Assembly: GCA_964034945.1 (NCBI GenBank)
Contig: OZ035962.1
Location: forward strand, 114,391,234-114,455,233
DNA length: 64,000 bases
Direction of reading: 5' to 3'
Source: Chrysopilus asiliformis
Taxonomy: Eukaryota; Arthropoda; Insecta; Diptera; Rhagionidae
The notes under the pieces were generated by a model. The model saw only the letters and a list, made by a program, of their open reading frames with translations. It was not told the DNA's origin and did not search any database. The position numbers and the translations under genes were made by a program. Shown piece by piece: positions 28,540-40,744 of the stretch; within the stretch, counting starts at the first letter, position 1; the number at the start of each line of letters is the position of its first letter.

Positions 28540-31146
28540 TTCAATCGACAACATTATACAAAATATAATTTCCTTTAAGACAAAACAGAGTCTTCCTTTA
28601 TCCTAATGTAAGATACCTATAATAATGTATTATATTTCAATTACAAATTCATTTAAAAACAATATAAATGGGAGTAAACATGTGACAAATTCCATTTCCA
28701 CTCTAAAAATAGTTTATGACTTTTGTAAAACAAGATGAGAAATTAATAAATTTTAGTTGGTAAATATATATTTTATTTTCATTTTTAATGAATATTTAAT
28801 TTACTTGATCAATTTATAATCTACTATAAAACATGGAATGTATTTAAGCTCGTAGTTGGCTCGAAAACCACTCAACCGATTTGAATAAGCTTTTTTATCT
28901 TTTACATTTATTTGCAGTTTTGCCCATACCCATTTTTATCTCACACTCCATTCTTTACAAAGAGTGTCTCGTTTTTTGGAACATTTGCCGGTATATCGCG
29001 AAGCGGATAGATACGTAAGTCAAGCCACATGAACAATTTGGAATTCCAAAAAAAAATCTGATTTCTTATCTTTATTTTCATGCATTCTGTAAAACTTCGA
29101 AAAAATCAATCTTACATAAATTAATAGAGCTTTTTTTAGGTTTCGATTTGACATAAATATTTTAAGTCTCGATGAAACATAATTTTCTTCAAAGCCTTTT
29201 TTTTTATAGTTCCAGCCAGAGCTTAGGGGAAGACCCTTTAATGCCGAAGCACAGCTCGGGATGGTATTAAAATGGTTTGCATAGTTAAAATGGTTGGCAT
29301 AGCCATTAAAATGGTTTGCATAGTTTTTCCAAGCAATTTCACCTAACATATCAAAAAAATTCTGACAAATGCTGTCTCCACGGGACCTTTCAATGGCAGA
29401 TAGTTTATTTCTTTTCATAATTGTAAACATAAAGAAGTAACAATTGTAGCATTGTCAAATGCACAATTTTTTTCCAACCTCTAAATCGCGTGTAAAATTA
29501 AAAAACGAAAGCTACATAGAATAAAAAGAGGTATTTTGTACATATATTACGTCCAAATTTCGTTTAGTCCAAATTTAACAGTTTTTTTTTCATATGACAA
29601 AATTATTTGTCCATCTGGCAAATATTGTCTATATGACAAAACTCCTGGTCAAATAAAGAAAAGATTTGTTTATTTCGGACTCAACACAACAGTTCTGTGA
29701 TATAAATAAAATATCTTTTTGAGTGTAGGTTTCTGTCAAATGCCGCGTTATACAAATTACGAAAATGCAGATGATATAGATTAGTGATTACATCAGTAAA
29801 AGTTTCGAATTACCGTTATATACATTTAATTCCATTGAAGTTTCCGTTTTTACTCAACGAACATTGATATCTCGATATATTCGATAGCTCAAATTTCCAT
29901 GTGCTCCCTCAGATTCGACTGTATATTCCTTTAAAAGACGTGCTAATCCATGAGAGCACCTTTAGCTCGCACCCTAAACATCAACACACAATGTTAGAAA
30001 AATGTTCCTTGAAAATTATGTCTTCTTTTTTTGAGACAGGGAGAATTAAGTCTTCCATCAATTGAGGAGACTTGATCCTTTCATAGCATTTTGTTTTTTC
30101 ATTAAAAAGATCAGGTTTGTTTAAAATTTATGAATTTATGGTAAAAAATAACAAAGCACAAAAGATTTGGCACATCGTGGCAAAATGAGGGATGTTTAAA
30201 GTAATAACAACAAATAAGAAGGAAATTATACAAGAAATCTTTCTTTCATAAAAATTTTCGATGACTTCTCCATTTTTGAAGAGTTTTTGGACAAAAAAAA
30301 TAATATTTGACTTTCTTATACTAAGTACACCCCTCCTTATTTTACGCTATCGTATCGCTTGTTACGAGCATCCAATAAATTACAAATTTACATAAAAATG
30401 CCAAAAAATGTTCCAAATTTAAGATATCTCGAGAACGGTACAAGATATCGATATTTGATAAAGGCAAAATTTGGCACGATCTAATTTTTCACATGAGAAT
30501 AGAAAATTTAAGATTGCGAGTAACTGTAAAAGGCAAAGTTGTAGGATACCTTGCAGCCTTTAGCTACAGTAAAAGTCAAACGTATAGAAAAAAATAGCAC
30601 TAAGTGTTATTCTTTGTTGGGAAATCTGTAGCCTTCAATTTGAAGACATTTTTGGTCTGTAAAAGTTTGCGCCTGCAGCACATTTTTTTAAACAATTTTA
30701 AGTCAGTAGGGCTATTTACAAATTGGAATCTAAGTAAAAACGTAAAGGTTCTGGCTCCATGCTAATTTTACATGGTCCCAAATTCTTATTCTCAAATCGT
30801 AACTCTAACCTCATTCCACTAATTAAACAAAAAATGACTCAAACAATAAATCGCTAAAGTTGTGTTACGAAATATTCAGTGCACTGAAATCATAAAAATC
30901 ACAAAACGTCACACGACAACTGATGACCACAGCTGTCACCGCAAATCACAAACGACAAAACATGCAGACAAGCATCTCGGTCAACTGTTATGTCAATTTT
31001 ACTATTATTATTGTATTATTACAGTATATTCCTATTTGTAAATTTGTGATATTATGGCTGATTTTTTAAAAATAAGACTTGAGCGTGTGGTACAAAAATG
31101 AGAAAACAAAAACTTTAAAAATAACGCAAAAAATGTTGCTACTCAC
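28540..31146. other. No supported gene; likely intron of the 31147 gene
   Basis: Between Ssk and the minus-strand exon at 31147 I found no exon with convincing splice sites. The 136-codon minus frame at 29020-29430 includes three tandem YANHFN units that come from a small DNA repeat (29268-29325). It has no known domain, and I do not call it a gene. Confidence 0.4.
29268..29325. repeat. Small tandem repeat AAAATGGTTTGCATAG
   Basis: Three to four imperfect units (AAAATGGTTTGCATAG, AAAATGGTTGGCATAG, AAAATGGTTTGCATAG) separated by a few bases. Confidence 0.85.
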
Positions 31147-32379
31147 CTTAATTTTTAGTCGATGGACATCATTACTAGGGTCTAGGACACTTTTTTGACG
31201 TGGATATGAATTCTCCAAACTTTTGCGCCGAGGAGGCGTAATTATGTTTGATCTCAACTGATTTTTGTTGCAGTTCTCCAGAAATAATGACTCCACTAAC
31301 GGAAACTCCAAATTTTTACTCCAACGAAAGGAATCGCGCTGGATTTTGTTCAGATGCTGCAGTTTTTGGTCATCTAAGCTTTGTCGATATAAATTTTTCT
31401 TTTTGTCGAAATTCTGGTCCAAATTGGGATCGAATACATAACTTTTTGGTCTATCATTTAAAGTAACTTGTCGAGGTTTTCGTCTTCGAATCACCGTTAG
31501 TGGACCTGTTTTCGACAAACACGATGCTGGTGCTGGACCTGTTTTTGGTTTAGTCAGGTCCTGTTCTGAAAGGCGATCTACTAGCAAACGTTCGTAGGTA
31601 TTAAATTTATCGTAGTTTATAAAACTTAAATCTTCATAGCTGACCATGTTGTCAATTTCTTGAAGACTGACCAAAGATGCACTCCATCTGGGATTCATTG
31701 GCTTGCGTTTTTCGCCATTACCACTGAGGGCACGTTTCACTGTCGTTAAAATTCCAGAAGTTTTCCGTTTCGGTGGATCTTTTGCGACGAATGCTGCTTG
31801 TTCAGTATTTGATATTTTTGATTCTATGACTTCTTTTTCTCCTGGAGATCTCCCAGTGCGTTCAGCTTCTTCACTCAATTGCTCCAGTTGGGGTTCAATT
31901 AGGCTACGACGATTATTTTTTTTAAGTGGAATTGTCATCATGCTCCGACTTCTGGTGAATTGGAATGGTGGTAATTTTTCGTCCTCACTCGACGACTTGT
32001 TTATCTTCGACAAATTTTCTCTGCTTCCAGTAATTGCATTAAAAAAGTTGGAAATTTTCCGGGTCAAATAAAAACTATTGGCTCGATCCAACTTGGTTAT
32101 CGCACTGGAATTCGATGAATTAATTGAGCTCACACTAGTGTTTGAAGCCACATTTTTCACACTACCTGAATTATCGTGTCTTCCTCTTTCACTAATTGAA
32201 TCCTTTCGAACGTTGGTACTTTTGCTCGCAGGTTTTGCGGGCCGTATAATTGTCTTTTTAACGTCCTTAGGTTTTTGGTTTATATGACTTTCTTCGATTT
32301 TTTTCTCTGAATTTTTTGGTGTTTGAGAATTTTTTTTTGAAGATCGTTTCTTAGTAGTTTTATTCATTTTGTCGACCAA
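31147..32379 (-). CDS. Large Ser/Lys-rich basic protein, 5' coding exon, unknown family
   Basis: One uninterrupted frame of 411 codons begins with ATG at 32379 (MVDKMNKTTKKRSSKKNSQ) and runs in phase 0 to a strong donor (AAG|GTGAGT at 31146). A stop follows soon in the unspliced frame, so the protein continues in an unseen exon. A second ATG four codons in could be the start. The protein is basic, disordered and rich in Ser, Asn and Lys, with no transmembrane segment. More conserved-looking patches are FYLTRKISNFFNAITG, RWSASLVSLQEIDNMVSYED and LSFINYDKFNTYERLLVDR, the last two suggesting a structured or partner-binding region. PPRRKS, RRSL and similar sites look like basophilic kinase targets. 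I do not recognise the family. Codon use and length make it a real gene. Confidence 0.8.
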
Positions 32380-32704
32380 ACTTTAGAAAATTCCCCAAAC
32401 TCTAAACAGGCAGCACGGATTTAGTCATTCATTCATTTAACTTGAAAAACGTTATCACTATAGCCAGCAGTCAAAAACACAAAGATATATTTTACTTCAG
32501 TACATAGAAAAATTCTTGAGCTTTTTCGCCTTAGTTTTACTTGATTTATCGCATTTTAACAAGTAATTTCATTTATGCCGAATTGTTGTTAAACTATTTT
32601 TTTTCATTTGTTAGTATTCCAGTGTCACAGAAGCGATAAATTTTAAGCTAACTTTATCAATGATCGTTATCAAACATCAGAAATCACCATTAATTGTTTA
32701 AAAA

Positions 32705-32902
32705 ATGAAGTTACTTAAAAAGCTGAGTATGGTCGGCCGCGGTTTAAGGCGTCACTTAGTTAATTTGTCTTTAACGAAAATTATAAAATATTTTCTTGTG
32801 TTTTCAGCTGGAGCCACATTTGCCAAACATCCAAAAATGAACTTTTCTCTATTCTTTTGTCTAAGAGAATACACAACTTCGAAATACCTTGGCATGTCAT
32901 AA
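32705..32902 (+). CDS. Hypothetical 65-codon frame upstream of the 31147 gene
   Basis: Starts MKLLKKLSMVGRGLRRHLVN and contains a hydrophobic middle. A possible internal intron ending TTTTCAG at about 32810 would break it. It lies 325 bp from the divergent start at 32379. There is no family evidence; it could be a chance frame. Confidence 0.2.
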   Translation: MKLLKKLSMVGRGLRRHLVNLSLTKIIKYFLVFSAGATFAKHPKMNFSLFFCLREYTTSKYLGMS

Positions 32903-33344
32903 TTACACTAAGCAATAAAAAAAACTCGAGAAAAAAAAGAAAATTAAATAATAAAAAAAGACTTGAGTTTCAATATCGATATTGCGCGCATGTATTTGTG
33001 ACTTTTAATTATCACCTTTAGGCCATGATAACTGCCTAACTTATAATAGCATGAAATCATAGCGATACTGACGATACTATATTCCAAAGAGCATAATCAC
33101 ATTTAACAATTCCAAAAGAGAACATTTTTTAACATCCAATTGGGAGTAAAAAAGTGTTTAGTCTCTTAATACTATAATTTTTTTACATTATTATTTTTAT
33201 CGCTAACCGTGTACGTCAATTGAAGTATTTACTTGTTTTATCAAGATGAGATTGTGAAAACAACAATAAAAACTACAATATTTTCATGGTATTTTCCAAC
33301 AATAAAACAGTTAAATAATATTCCAAGCCTTTCTTTAAAGCTTT

Positions 33345-33480
33345 TATTTAGCTTCACGTATTTGGTTCAAATCTTGTAACTTAATTTTGACCCACTTACA
33401 CATTTCCGATTGACTTGAAATTTCGCGATGGTAATATCAGTTTCTACTAAAAAATCATGGATATATGTCTGTATGTTTGC
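33345..33480 (+). repeat. Dispersed repeat 'TTTGGTTCAAATCTT', copy 2
   Basis: The fullest of the three copies. GTATTTGGTTCAAATCTTGT and ACTTAATTTTGACCCACTTA are followed by GATTGACTTGAAATTTCGCG and TATGTCTGTATGTTTG. Copies 1 and 3 lie at 10064-10150 and 40180-40265. Confidence 0.6.
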
Positions 33481-35182
33481 CTATTGTACTATAACCAAAG
33501 ATTGGGTAAATAAAGATAAGAATCCTAGATAAAATCTTGGGGTCCCAAAAAAAAATCCGCCAGTGGATATGGAATCTTTAGTATTGGCTTGCAAAACTAT
33601 TATTTTCCTTGATATTTTGATTCACAACTGTCAAAAAATCAATAAAAATATTTAAATTGCATGCGTTACTTGATTAAGATTCATAACTCTACAGTATTTT
33701 CAGAAAAACTATGCAAGTATCATTTGCAAAAAAATATTCAGAAAAATTATGCAAGTATAATTTTAATGACAAGCCATGATAAAAATCACACTCTATATCT
33801 AATCGGAATTTAAAATTATTTAGTTATGTCACCGAAACAAGCTGTTACTCAATGCTTATTACTTGATTTTTATTTTATTTTCGAAAGGGTTGTTTTTAAT
33901 TTATAGAATTCCTTGAATTCGAGGCCTTAACGTCCAGGTGGAGGCCCTTAGATAACAGGAGAGTGGTTTTCAGACAATAGAAGGGATAGATTTTAGTCTT
34001 CAAAAGGTTTTCTGGGGAGATAACCCATTCGATGCCGCAAACTACACCAAAATTGCTCCAACGGTACAGGAGATAGCAGGGGAGGGGGTAAAAAGCAGGG
34101 GAACATTGGTTCCACGCATAGCCTTAAACACGCCCCTCATTACTAAGAACATATACTCGAAAATCGCTTGCCGGTACGACTCATATGAGATATTCGAATG
34201 TCTTGCTCTTTTTGCTCGATCTAGATTTTAGATCGAACAAAAACGTTTGACAATTTTTTTCTAATAAAATTGTATTGAATAGCTACACTTCGACTTTAGC
34301 GTAGAGCATACTCTAAATCTGGGATTCGATTGCGCCAAAACTATAATGTTATTTTCAATTTTAAAAAGTGAAACGGAGGAGGAGCGCTTCAGCATTTTAT
34401 ATTGCATTATACCCTGTTCGGGACGGTTACTAATGGGGGACAGAAGACTGAAATACGGAACTGTCCTGGGTAATGCAGGACACAGTATAATACTAATATT
34501 GCTGGTACATTTTTGGGGAAAAAATACTGGATGCAAATTATATCATTATTTTGCAATTTAGAACATATAGCCATAGTAACAAAAAAAATCATGTGTGACA
34601 AAAATCATGTTTCTGCTTAGCTAATCTGTACACAACTTATAATCAAAATAAAACTCAAATATTTTTATTAAATAAAAAAACAAAATGTTGGTTAATTATT
34701 ATAATTTTTGTTCTTTAAACCTTAATTTATTAAACAAAGATAAATTCTAGAAGAATTTTTCAATATTGTCAACTTATTCATACCCTTTTTTAAGAAATTG
34801 AACTGTTTAATTAATAACGTATAATGAAGAATGTTTACTTTTTACGAATAGCTGATTATACAGCTTCGTTCCAAATACTTTTAGCACAAGCTGTTTAAAT
34901 ATAAAACTCAACTGTTTTTTTAAATTAAAGGTCTTTTTATTGTAGTAAAATTCTAATAAAATTTAATCGGTATGTTCAATACTAACAAACTTTACACAAG
35001 CTAGAAATGTTTTACATGCATGAATATATTTTCATAATCTTATTTGTTAAAGATTTCGAGGTAATTTGATTTATGATATACACTTTGTTTCACGTTCACG
35101 TAGTTATTAGACTTTGGTTGATGTAATATAAAAATTTAAACCTTTCACGTATAAAATCCGCTAAAAACACTACACCTTGAAT
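33481..35182. other. No gene recognised
   Basis: AT-rich sequence with a GC-richer patch at about 33905-34140 that shows no sustained frame. Overlapping frames on both strands at 34261-34601 cover a block bounded loosely by ATTATACCCTGT and ACACAGTATAAT, possibly a decayed element. Confidence 0.4.
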
Positions 35183-35425
35183 TTATCGAAGCATTGAAGA
35201 AACCGTTAAAAGATTCCAAAATACAGTATTTTGATTATGTTTATAGTGTGCTTTATGATGTTCCGGAATTTTTGAAAAACTGTCATTATCAGAAAAAATA
35301 TTCATTTTTATATCTGATGGCGGAGTTTTCTTTAAATCTTTTGCAGTTTTGTATTCAAGCATCTTTTTGGTCTTACAGTGGCCCAAAACTATCAAAAACG
35401 ATAGCACAAAAATCACTAACGACAA
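35183..35425 (-). CDS. Hypothetical small secreted peptide, 80 residues
   Basis: A single-exon frame starts MSLVIFVLSFLIVLGHCKTK, a good signal peptide with a likely cleavage site after GHC or earlier. The short Lys/His/Ser-rich remainder has only the one Cys, near the cleavage point. Size and layout suit an insect secreted peptide. In AT-rich DNA a hydrophobic start can arise by chance, and no promoter or poly(A) signal decides it. Confidence 0.35.
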   Translation of the reverse strand: MSLVIFVLSFLIVLGHCKTKKMLEYKTAKDLKKTPPSDIKMNIFSDNDSFSKIPEHHKAHYKHNQNTVFWNLLTVSSMLR

Positions 35426-36887
35426 AAAGATAAAATTATATTAAAAGTTATAAACATAAAAAAAAAACAAAGTTTTACTTGTTCTCATTTTGCAATAAGT
35501 TCGCTTCAAAAAGTTCCAGTTTATCTTATTCGGGTCACTAATCAAAGACTGAACAACAAATGAATAAGGTTGAAAGAGTTCTAATCGTGCATTTTTTTGA
35601 TGATAAATTTCATTCGAATATGTAGGTTTATGTTTTTAGAAGGATGCCTAAATCTAGGCAAAGTAATTTTGAAAATCACTCAATTGATGAGTATTACATT
35701 TGCATAAACATATTTTGAACATTTATGAAATTATTTTAAATAATTTTAAAGAATCTGCTCTATCACGTAATATTTGAAATTGTACTTGCCAACAACAACC
35801 GCAAGTATTTCCAACTGAAGTACAATGAGTTTTTTTCAAACAAAAAAAAACATATCTTACGTGAAAAGTTTTACTTGGATTTTTTTTTATATCCCATGTT
35901 TTCTAAAATTTTATGTAAGTAAGACGATTAGATCTAAATTTCATTAGGGGTATTCACAAAAGGCAATAAATCGTAAAATAATAATAAATGATAAAGTTTT
36001 GTTCCAAACCAATTTTTCGCGGTTGTAAACCGTAAGATACTCACTCAGCACTACAGATTAAAAGATACTCACTCAGCACTACAGATTATAATTACTTAAA
36101 GTTTTCAGTTTTTCACCACTTTTTATATCAATTAATTACTATGTGAACGGAACGGACAAGCAAATGTGAACGGATTGCTAAACTCACTAGGCTTGTTTTT
36201 GCTTATTTCATATATTTATTTAAAATAACAGTTAATACCATAATAAATGGTGGTAAAGTTGTGTATTTTGTTGTTGTTTACAAAACTTTAACCGTTAGCA
36301 TTATTTTATGACGATACCAGCTAATTTAAAACCTTTTCTAAATATCCTTATTTTTTTTATTTTTTAAATTTAAACCTTGAATAAGAAATAATTAGTAACT
36401 TTTTGAAGAACATTCTAAAATTGCCAACATCAGTTCAGTTTACAGTGTTGTGATGAATCGCCTTGTATCCACTTAAAAGATTTAGCAACAAGGATTAGTG
36501 AGCTTTTGAGGTCTTGAGATTTTGATTAACAAATTGGCTATAGAATTGATTGTTTAGACATAATTTTCGATTATAGCGGCGTAACGGAAATGTAAAATTT
36601 TTGATTCCTTATCAAAGACTCAATTAGTGTTAACATTTGGTAACTATGTAAAAGATGAAAGTCAGCGAACCGACATTTGTACTCACAACAGACATTGATT
36701 AAGAAAAGAATTTTCAAGATCAGGTAAAGAACAATTTAATGTGATAACAAATGTTAAAATTTTGTTTAAAAGGGTTTTCTGCGTCGAGTTTCAATTTTAT
36801 ATAAGAGAGAAGCGATAGGTAAAAATCGGTTAGTTAGTTCGTTATCATTCTATATTTAACATTGGTGGACTGTTTTCAACCAGAATA
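35426..36887. other. Intergenic region upstream of the peritrophin gene
   Basis: No gene seen. A 28-bp unit is duplicated in tandem at 36035-36089. The bases just before 36888 would hold the promoter and 5' leader of the peritrophin gene; no TATA box stands out. Confidence 0.45.
36035..36089. repeat. Tandem duplication, 28-bp period
   Basis: AGATACTCACTCAGCACTAC plus AGATTA occurs twice in a row without mismatch, the units separated by AA. An exact copy implies a recent event. Confidence 0.95.
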
Positions 36888-39072
36888 ATGAATATTCAGT
36901 TAATTGTGGTGTTTTTTTTTGCAACTTCCGTAGTTGCTTTTAAGCTAAATCACAAAGTTTACGATCCAAGGGTAATGTTATATTAAAAAAAGACAAAAAA
37001 CTGTATAAAAATACTTGTATGACAGTGACAAATAACTTAAATCAGTAAACAATTTTATTAAACTTCTATTAACTCAGTGTGCCGCTAATTTTAAGTGAAA
37101 ATATTTTATTTGATTTTATAGCGTATTTTAAATGCAAGGAAATAATTTTTTAATAAGTCGATTTTTACCTTGAATTAAGGAACTAAAAATTGCCGAGGAT
37201 ACCTTTATAACAAAACTTTTTTTTTAAATGTACTAAAAAGGAAAAACAAAACATTTTTTGTATCAGAAATAAAAGTGAGGTAAATATTTGTGTTGTTTCA
37301 TATTTTACTTTTATCTCGCTTTTATTTCGGACATACAAATCTGAGGAAAAGGATAACCACGTTCCCCTTATCCGAACAATAAGTCTAGTTAATACATTCT
37401 TTCAGAGTAATTCGAGTCCGCTAACTTGATTTAAGCCCGTTTGCGCCAACCCTTTTTTAAAAAATTAAATTATGCTTAGCCTACTTAAACAAAAGAAATT
37501 CTGGGACTTAAATCGTTTAAGTTGAAAGGTTCAGTTGGTGTGAGATCCGTCATTAGTAGATTTAAAAAAATTAAAGAAAAATTTCTCCTTAGATATGTAG
37601 AGGTCAAGAGCATGGAAAAAAACTTTCAAACAACTTGGACTGTGGCTCATTCTTCGTCTGTGATCGAGGTGTGGCTGAGTTATTTTACTGTAGTGAAGGT
37701 TTGCACTTCGATCCTGTTAGGGGACTCTGTAATTGGCCAGACGAAGTTGACTGTCTTGCAAAAGATGTAATTAGAAAAAAATTTCGAGATTATTTGCTTA
37801 GTCTAAAATGGTTTTCGAAATATTTTCAGGTATCAAATCTTCCAACAACAACTGAGTTCATTTCAACAATCGCTATCAAGCCCACATTTTTTACTATGTC
37901 GTCCACAATTACAAGCAATATAAATTCAACCTTGCCAGTCCGTAATGATACATTCACTTCCTGGTCAACTGTTTCATCATCAGCAACCACAACAGCATTT
38001 GTGTCTTTGAACACAACCACAGCTGAAGCACCAACGTCAAAAGCCAATTCAAAGATAACTGAAAGTACAACTGCCACTTCCGAACTTTCTTCCTTGGAAG
38101 AATTCGAGACTACTCAAAAGCCAACTGAAAAATCGACCCAAAAAACGACGGTTGGGCATAAATCCCCTTCAATTCATACTTCAACCACACAACAACCTAC
38201 AGCGCCGCCACATACGCCTCCAACTAAAATATCAACAACGACATCGCCAGACGATGATTTATTCACTACAGCTAATACGGCACCCATAGATCCTATGGCT
38301 GGGTATGTCAGTTAATTTATAAAATACTTAAACAAAGAATTTTTAAAAATAGTAAACAGTAAATTTTAACTAACGAAGTTTTAGTTTCAATGCTAAAGGT
38401 ATTATCCCACAGAATTAAATTGCATGCGTTACAGTATTTTCCATTCGTTTTAAAAGTTTCATGAAAAATTCTGTGGTTTCTTATCTTTAGTTATTTCATC
38501 TTTGGTTAAAACTGATAAAAAAAATTTATGAAATATAAAATAAATTTAAATAAACAACTAACTAATAGAAATTAAAAACTTAATTTAAATAAAATTTTAT
38601 ATGGAAATATTAAATTTATAGGTACGATCCTTCAAACGTTCGATGTCTTCATGACGGACTCTACTTTCTCCCACATCCCACCAAGTGCCATATGTATTTC
38701 ATATGTGAAAATCGCAATCTTCATATCCATCAATGCGGCAACGGTATTCACTGGGATTACATTCGGGAACAATGCGATCAGCCATCATCTTCAAGATGTT
38801 ACTTTAAGGAGGCACAGTCGACAACACCTTTCACCACAAGTGAAGCCGGCACTACTTTCAAATCTACTACGGAAGAAGAAATCGTTCCGGAGTGTTCAGC
38901 CAATACAAAGCAACAATTTTATCCACATCCGTATGATTGCCAGAAGTACTACATCTGTGTACAAGGAAATCTTCTACTGAGCAAATGTCCACATGATATG
39001 GAGTGGAATTCAAAAAACCGGCACTGCACACTGCCTGACATTTCAAATTGCACAGTTAAAATTAGAAATTAA
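36888..39072 (+). CDS. Secreted peritrophin-like protein, three chitin-binding domains
   Basis: Exons 36888-36971, 37593-37766, 37830-38302 and 38622-39072 join in phase to give 393 residues. Exon 1 encodes a signal peptide (MNIQLIVVFFFATSVVA). Residues about 30-82 form a six-Cys CBM14/peritrophin-A domain (with GLHFDPVRGLCNWPDEVDC). A Thr/Ser-rich mucin-like linker follows (about 87-242, likely O-glycosylated). Two more CBM14 domains lie at about 252-303 and 335-387, each with the C-x(n)-C-x5-C spacing and the aromatic residues that bind chitin. The 63-bp intron at 37767-37829 is a multiple of three and has no stop, so retaining it would give a longer protein. AATAAA lies at 39088. The family is found in the gut peritrophic matrix, tracheae and cuticle; tissue cannot be told from sequence. 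Confidence 0.9.
37257..37335. repeat. Small inverted repeat GTATCAGAAATAAAAG, copy in peritrophin intron 1
   Basis: GTATCAGAAATAAAAGTGAG is mirrored by CTCGCTTTTATTTCGGACATAC. A related hairpin lies at 40682-40744 and a single arm at about 58567. A small MITE or hairpin family. Confidence 0.65.
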
Positions 39073-39165
39073 TTACTCTTCTTTTGAATAAAATACAATC
39101 AAAATATCATTTCTTCAGTTTGCAAATATCTTGTTTTTATGACCATTCAACGTTTGTTTGTTTTT

Positions 39166-39624
39166 ATACCCGTATGGTGAAACCAAAGGGTATATTAACT
39201 TTGCCTTACCGTTTGTAACGCCAAGATCCCGTCATAACAGACAAAAATGAATTACATCAGTGTTTAGAATGATAAAAAAAATTGAATTTCACATGTCCGT
39301 CCGCCTGTGGCGCGGATTGAGCTAGAGACTTGAAATTTTCCGCAGATTCGTTTTTCGTAAAATGCAAGGCTAAGTTCGTTAAGGGGCAAAAATGGACCAT
39401 TAGAGGGGTACCCCCCATACGAATGAAAAGGTTTATTGCGAATATCTCAAAAACGGCGCATCTTATCAAAAAAGTGCAAGAACAAAAGTTATTTAGGATA
39501 TGATTCTACATAAAACTTCCAAACATCAAAATCCAATTGGAATAAATTTTAAAAAATCTTATTGACTACAAAGCGGAATTTCGATACAACTGTTCGCTGT
39601 TCAATAAAATCACCATACGGGTTT
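39166..39624 (-). mobile_element. Element with ACCCGTATGGTG / CACCATACGGGT termini, copy 2
   Basis: Reverse-complement relative of 24973-25500, with the same termini (ATACCCGTATGGTG at 39166, CACCATACGGG near 39611). It lies about 75 bp past the poly(A) signal of the peritrophin gene. The internal CAGACAGACGGA array of copy 1 is missing here. The frame at 39257-39469 is not a gene: its residues match those read from copy 1 in the same place, because both are the same repeat. Confidence 0.8.
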
Positions 39625-40179
39625 TCAATAATTGCCTGATTGGCAATTATAGCTTTTATGTTTTGAGATTGAGGTCGCTACCTAAACCATTGTGGCTAAA
39701 TTTTTTTTTGGCTTGACCGGAGTATGATATATGTATATATGTCCCGATCTATGTTTAAACAAACCTGACTTTCAAAATAAGCAAAACAAAAGGGACGAAT
39801 AAGTTTCAATACGCAATTTAAACGATTTGTAACGGTATTACTTTGTGCATGTGACGATTTTCATGAGAAATACATTCGCTTAAAACATCTGTATTTATTT
39901 CAGTGGGATTCCGGATCGAAAGAGTTAATTTTCTGAAGTTTTTTTTTTCGATACCAGAAGTTTTTTATGTTTTATAAAAGTTTGGCAATTGTTTGGCCCC
40001 AGCTTGACCAAACAGTGGCGAAACCAGCCTCTAATAGTTATTACGTAACAAATTCTTGCTTGGGTAAAGAAAAAAAAATATTAAGTGCTAGAAAACCGTA
40101 AAAGGCTTCGCCAATCCGAATAGTACACCGGCTTCCTAGCACTTTTTTTTCAATGCTTTTATTTAGTTTGCCTTCGTAT

Positions 40180-40265
40180 CTGTCTGTTTGTCAGGGTCAA
40201 ATCTTGCAATCTAATTTTAATTCACTCCCACTCATTCGATTTACTTGAAATTTTTTTCACTACTT
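40180..40265 (+). repeat. Dispersed repeat 'TTTGGTTCAAATCTT', copy 3 (diverged)
   Basis: GTCAAATCTTGCAATCTAAT and TTTACTTGAAATTTTTTTC align with the copy at 33358-33430. The most diverged of the three. Confidence 0.45.
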
Positions 40266-40681
40266 CGTCCTTGTAAGGTTGACGGAAGGTACTGTAAGGA
40301 TAACTGTAAGGATAATTATGCTTTTTTATTTTATTTTTATTGGAAATAACCCAAAAGGCAATATGCCTTGTACAAAGGTTTTTAGAACTACATAACAATA
40401 GATTAACAAATTTGACTCTTTTCCTCAAATTTTTCGGGAAAAAAAATTTTATCTGGGGGTTTTTGAGGTCGCTGAATCCTATTCTGAATTCAAAAAGTTC
40501 GTATGTATATCTCAAAGGCAAGGATAAATATTATATATAAGCATGGCGAAAAACAGACGTCATTTTGGATTTTTAGTCATACCAACCAAACATAAAATGG
40601 TTAAAAAAAATTATAAAATTTGAAAAAAGGATTTTATTGTTTTTAAATTTTTAACAGAAAAGGTAATTTTTTGGATGCTGC

Positions 40682-40744
40682 GTATCAGAAATAAAAGCGA
40701 AATAAAAGTATAGAAAATATTTATCTCGCTTTTATCTCTGATAC
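40682..40744. repeat. Small hairpin repeat GTATCAGAAATAAAAGCGA
   Basis: GTATCAGAAATAAAAGCGA and TCGCTTTTATCTCTGATAC form arms around a short AT-rich loop. Same family as 37257-37335. Confidence 0.7.

Noticed and set aside
29020..29430. 136-residue minus frame with YANHFN repeats
   Set aside because: The repeats follow a small DNA tandem array, and no domain, signal peptide or splice context supports a gene.
31248..32287. Plus-strand frames opposite the Ser/Lys-rich exon
   Set aside because: Shadows of the 411-codon minus-strand frame.
37522..37770. 82-residue frame at the first chitin-binding exon
   Set aside because: Another frame of the same DNA gives the six-Cys CBM14 domain, splices in phase with the signal-peptide exon, and must be the real one.
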